Below are positions 57,610-58,575 of a stretch of DNA of 58,575 bases, piece after piece (positions within the stretch are counted from its first letter, which is position 1; every line of letters begins with the position of its first letter). The notes below the pieces were generated by a model. It did not search any database. It saw nothing but the letters and a program-made list of their open reading frames with translations, and was not told where the DNA came from. Both the position numbers and the translations under genes were made by a program. Origin of the DNA: Vicinamibacterales bacterium (GTDB lineage Bacteria > Acidobacteriota > Vicinamibacteria > Vicinamibacterales > JAKQTR01). The stretch lies in NCBI GenBank assembly GCA_025456345.1, contig JALOKU010000031.1:1-58575 (forward strand), in the 5' to 3' direction.

Positions 57610-57645
57610 GGGGGCGCGCGTTCGTTCTCTCGAACGGGCGCCCCC
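57610..57645 (+). terminator. Strong hairpin after the DUF3303 gene
   Basis: Fifteen-base arms GGGGGCGCGCGTTCG and CGAACGGGCGCCCCC (one mismatch) with a TTCTCT loop. No U run follows; it may terminate or attenuate transcription into the DUF4440 gene. Confidence 0.65.
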
Positions 57646-57671
57646 GCGCCGCCGACAGCAAAGGTGATCCC

Positions 57672-58523
57672 ATGAAGACGATGTGCTCGCTCGCGCTGAT
57701 GCTCGCGCTGGCAACCGCCTCCGCCTGCGCGCCGACGGTGAACCATCCCGCCGACGTCGAGGCGATCAAACAGCTGATGGACGGCTACTTCAAGGCCGCG
57801 AGCGCCAAAAACCCGGCGGGGCTGGACGCAGTGCTGACAGACAAGACGCTGCTCATCGAGCCTCACATGGCGCCGCTCGTGGGCAAGGAGGCGATCGGGA
57901 AGATGCACCAGGCGTTCCTCGACAACTTCGACACGGACGCGAAGGGGCCCGCGACGGAGGTGCGCGTACGAGGTGACCTCGCCGTCGCGTACGGGAAGTA
58001 CGCGGAGACGATTACTCCGAAGGACGGCACGCTGGCGGCCGAGAAGGCCACCGGGCACTGGTTGGCCGTGCTCGGGCGCCAGGGCGACGGTTCCTGGAAG
58101 TGGGACTGGGTGATCGCCAACAGCGACCAGCCGCTGCCGGGGTCGACCGCCGACGGGGCCGAGGAGCAGGCGCTGCTGCAGATCGAGCGCGGCTTCGAGG
58201 CCGCGGCGAAGAACCGCGATATCGCGTTTTTCGAGCGCACGCTGGCGAAAGAGTACGCGCAAGTGTATGACGGCAAGCCCGTCAACGTGGCCGCGCAGTT
58301 TGCGGAGCTCAAGTCGGGGGCCATCCAGATCGAGTCGATGACTCTGCGCGACCTGCGCGTACACGTGTTCGGCGACGCCGCCATCGTGTCGATGATGGCG
58401 GAGAGCAAGGGCATGTACAAAGGAAAGCCCATGGCCGAGAAGGCGCGCGGCGTGGACTTCTTCGTGAAGCGCGACGGCCGCTGGCAGGTCGTCAACAGCC
58501 AGATGACGACGATCAAGGAGTAG
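57672..58523 (+). CDS. Tandem DUF4440/NTF2-like lipoprotein, paralogue 2
   Basis: A 283-aa paralogue of the protein at 44080, with the same lipoprotein-type signal ('LMLALATASACAP') and two DUF4440 domains ('ADVEAIKQLMDGYFKAASAK' to 'DWVIANSDQPLPGST'; 'EQALLQIERGFEAAAKNRD' to 'GVDFFVKRDGRWQVVNSQM'). Conserved pieces such as 'FFVKRDGRWQ' are nearly identical, but overall divergence is considerable, so the duplication is not recent. The ATG at 57672 has AAAGGTG upstream. Role unknown. The remaining 58524-58575 holds nothing recognisable. Confidence 0.85.
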   Translation: MKTMCSLALMLALATASACAPTVNHPADVEAIKQLMDGYFKAASAKNPAGLDAVLTDKTLLIEPHMAPLVGKEAIGKMHQAFLDNFDTDAKGPATEVRVRGDLAVAYGKYAETITPKDGTLAAEKATGHWLAVLGRQGDGSWKWDWVIANSDQPLPGSTADGAEEQALLQIERGFEAAAKNRDIAFFERTLAKEYAQVYDGKPVNVAAQFAELKSGAIQIESMTLRDLRVHVFGDAAIVSMMAESKGMYKGKPMAEKARGVDFFVKRDGRWQVVNSQMTTIKE

Positions 58524-58575
58524 CCGGGCATTCCGAGCCGCTTCAGTGGTGGCTGACCGCCAACCGTGGTCACGC

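Overview
The window is very G+C-rich, densely coded on both strands, and almost free of mobile genes. It most resembles a chromosome piece from Acidobacteriota, probably the Vicinamibacteria/Luteitalea side. The support is a 718-aa protein of the 'VWFA-related Acidobacterial domain' type, a Ser/Thr kinase fused to a PD40 propeller, tandem DUF4440 lipoproteins, and GGGGTC-type intergenic repeats. Lineage is inferred from family content only; no rRNA is present.

Layout. (1) 216-7018: TrmO, a small Cys/His secreted protein, and a CzcCBA-like tripartite RND exporter whose inner-membrane pump lacks the usual TM4 proton-relay Asp. (2) 7061-13180: a sulfur-handling cluster with a frame-broken cysteine-desulfurase-like enzyme, true two-cysteine DsrC, a DsrM/NarI-like cytochrome b, a DsrK/HdrD-like CCG iron-sulfur protein, a NifX-like protein and a MOCOS-like PLP enzyme. 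DsrAB is absent. (3) 13334-20440: a periplasmic rhodanese, then a minus-strand operon (EF-hand-like secreted protein, beta-barrel, DUF4405 membrane protein) behind a sigma-54 promoter with two identical-arm dyads, next to a histidine kinase/NtrC-type regulator pair. (4) 20648-24720: a coiled-coil protein, a double nitroreductase and Mrp, then a MerR/TPR protein. (5) 24729-38689: lipid and central metabolism (acyl-CoA synthetase-ACP-PlsC fusion, CCA transferase, proline dehydrogenase, acyltransferase, NAD-type isocitrate dehydrogenase, transketolase-like enzyme, NAD synthase) with two periplasmic or VWA-type proteins. (6) 38831-49948: membrane and lipoproteins, a sugar GHMP kinase, a frameshifted S41 peptidase, a sulfatase and an AbiE toxin-antitoxin pair. 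(7) 50127-58523: a radical SAM/SPASM enzyme preceded by a 32-codon Lys/Pro-rich ORF with a strong ribosome site and by a Ser/Thr kinase, then a polytopic membrane protein, small ORFs and a second DUF4440 lipoprotein.

How the parts may fit. Regions 2 and 3 look like a linked sulfur/redox module: DsrC as carrier, DsrMK-like proteins as quinone-linked thiol/disulfide oxidoreductase, two PLP sulfur-mobilising enzymes, a metal-cluster-binding NifX homologue, and a periplasmic sulfurtransferase beside a sigma-54-controlled envelope operon. Region 7 may hold an uncharacterised RiPP-type peptide/maturase pair. Intergenic space is decorated with short repeats: three GGGGTCGGGACTAATTACG elements at gene 3' ends, a 34-bp-arm inverted repeat, a PEPVEG-type hairpin and purine arrays. 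No CRISPR array, rRNA, intact tRNA, integrase or transposase gene was seen.
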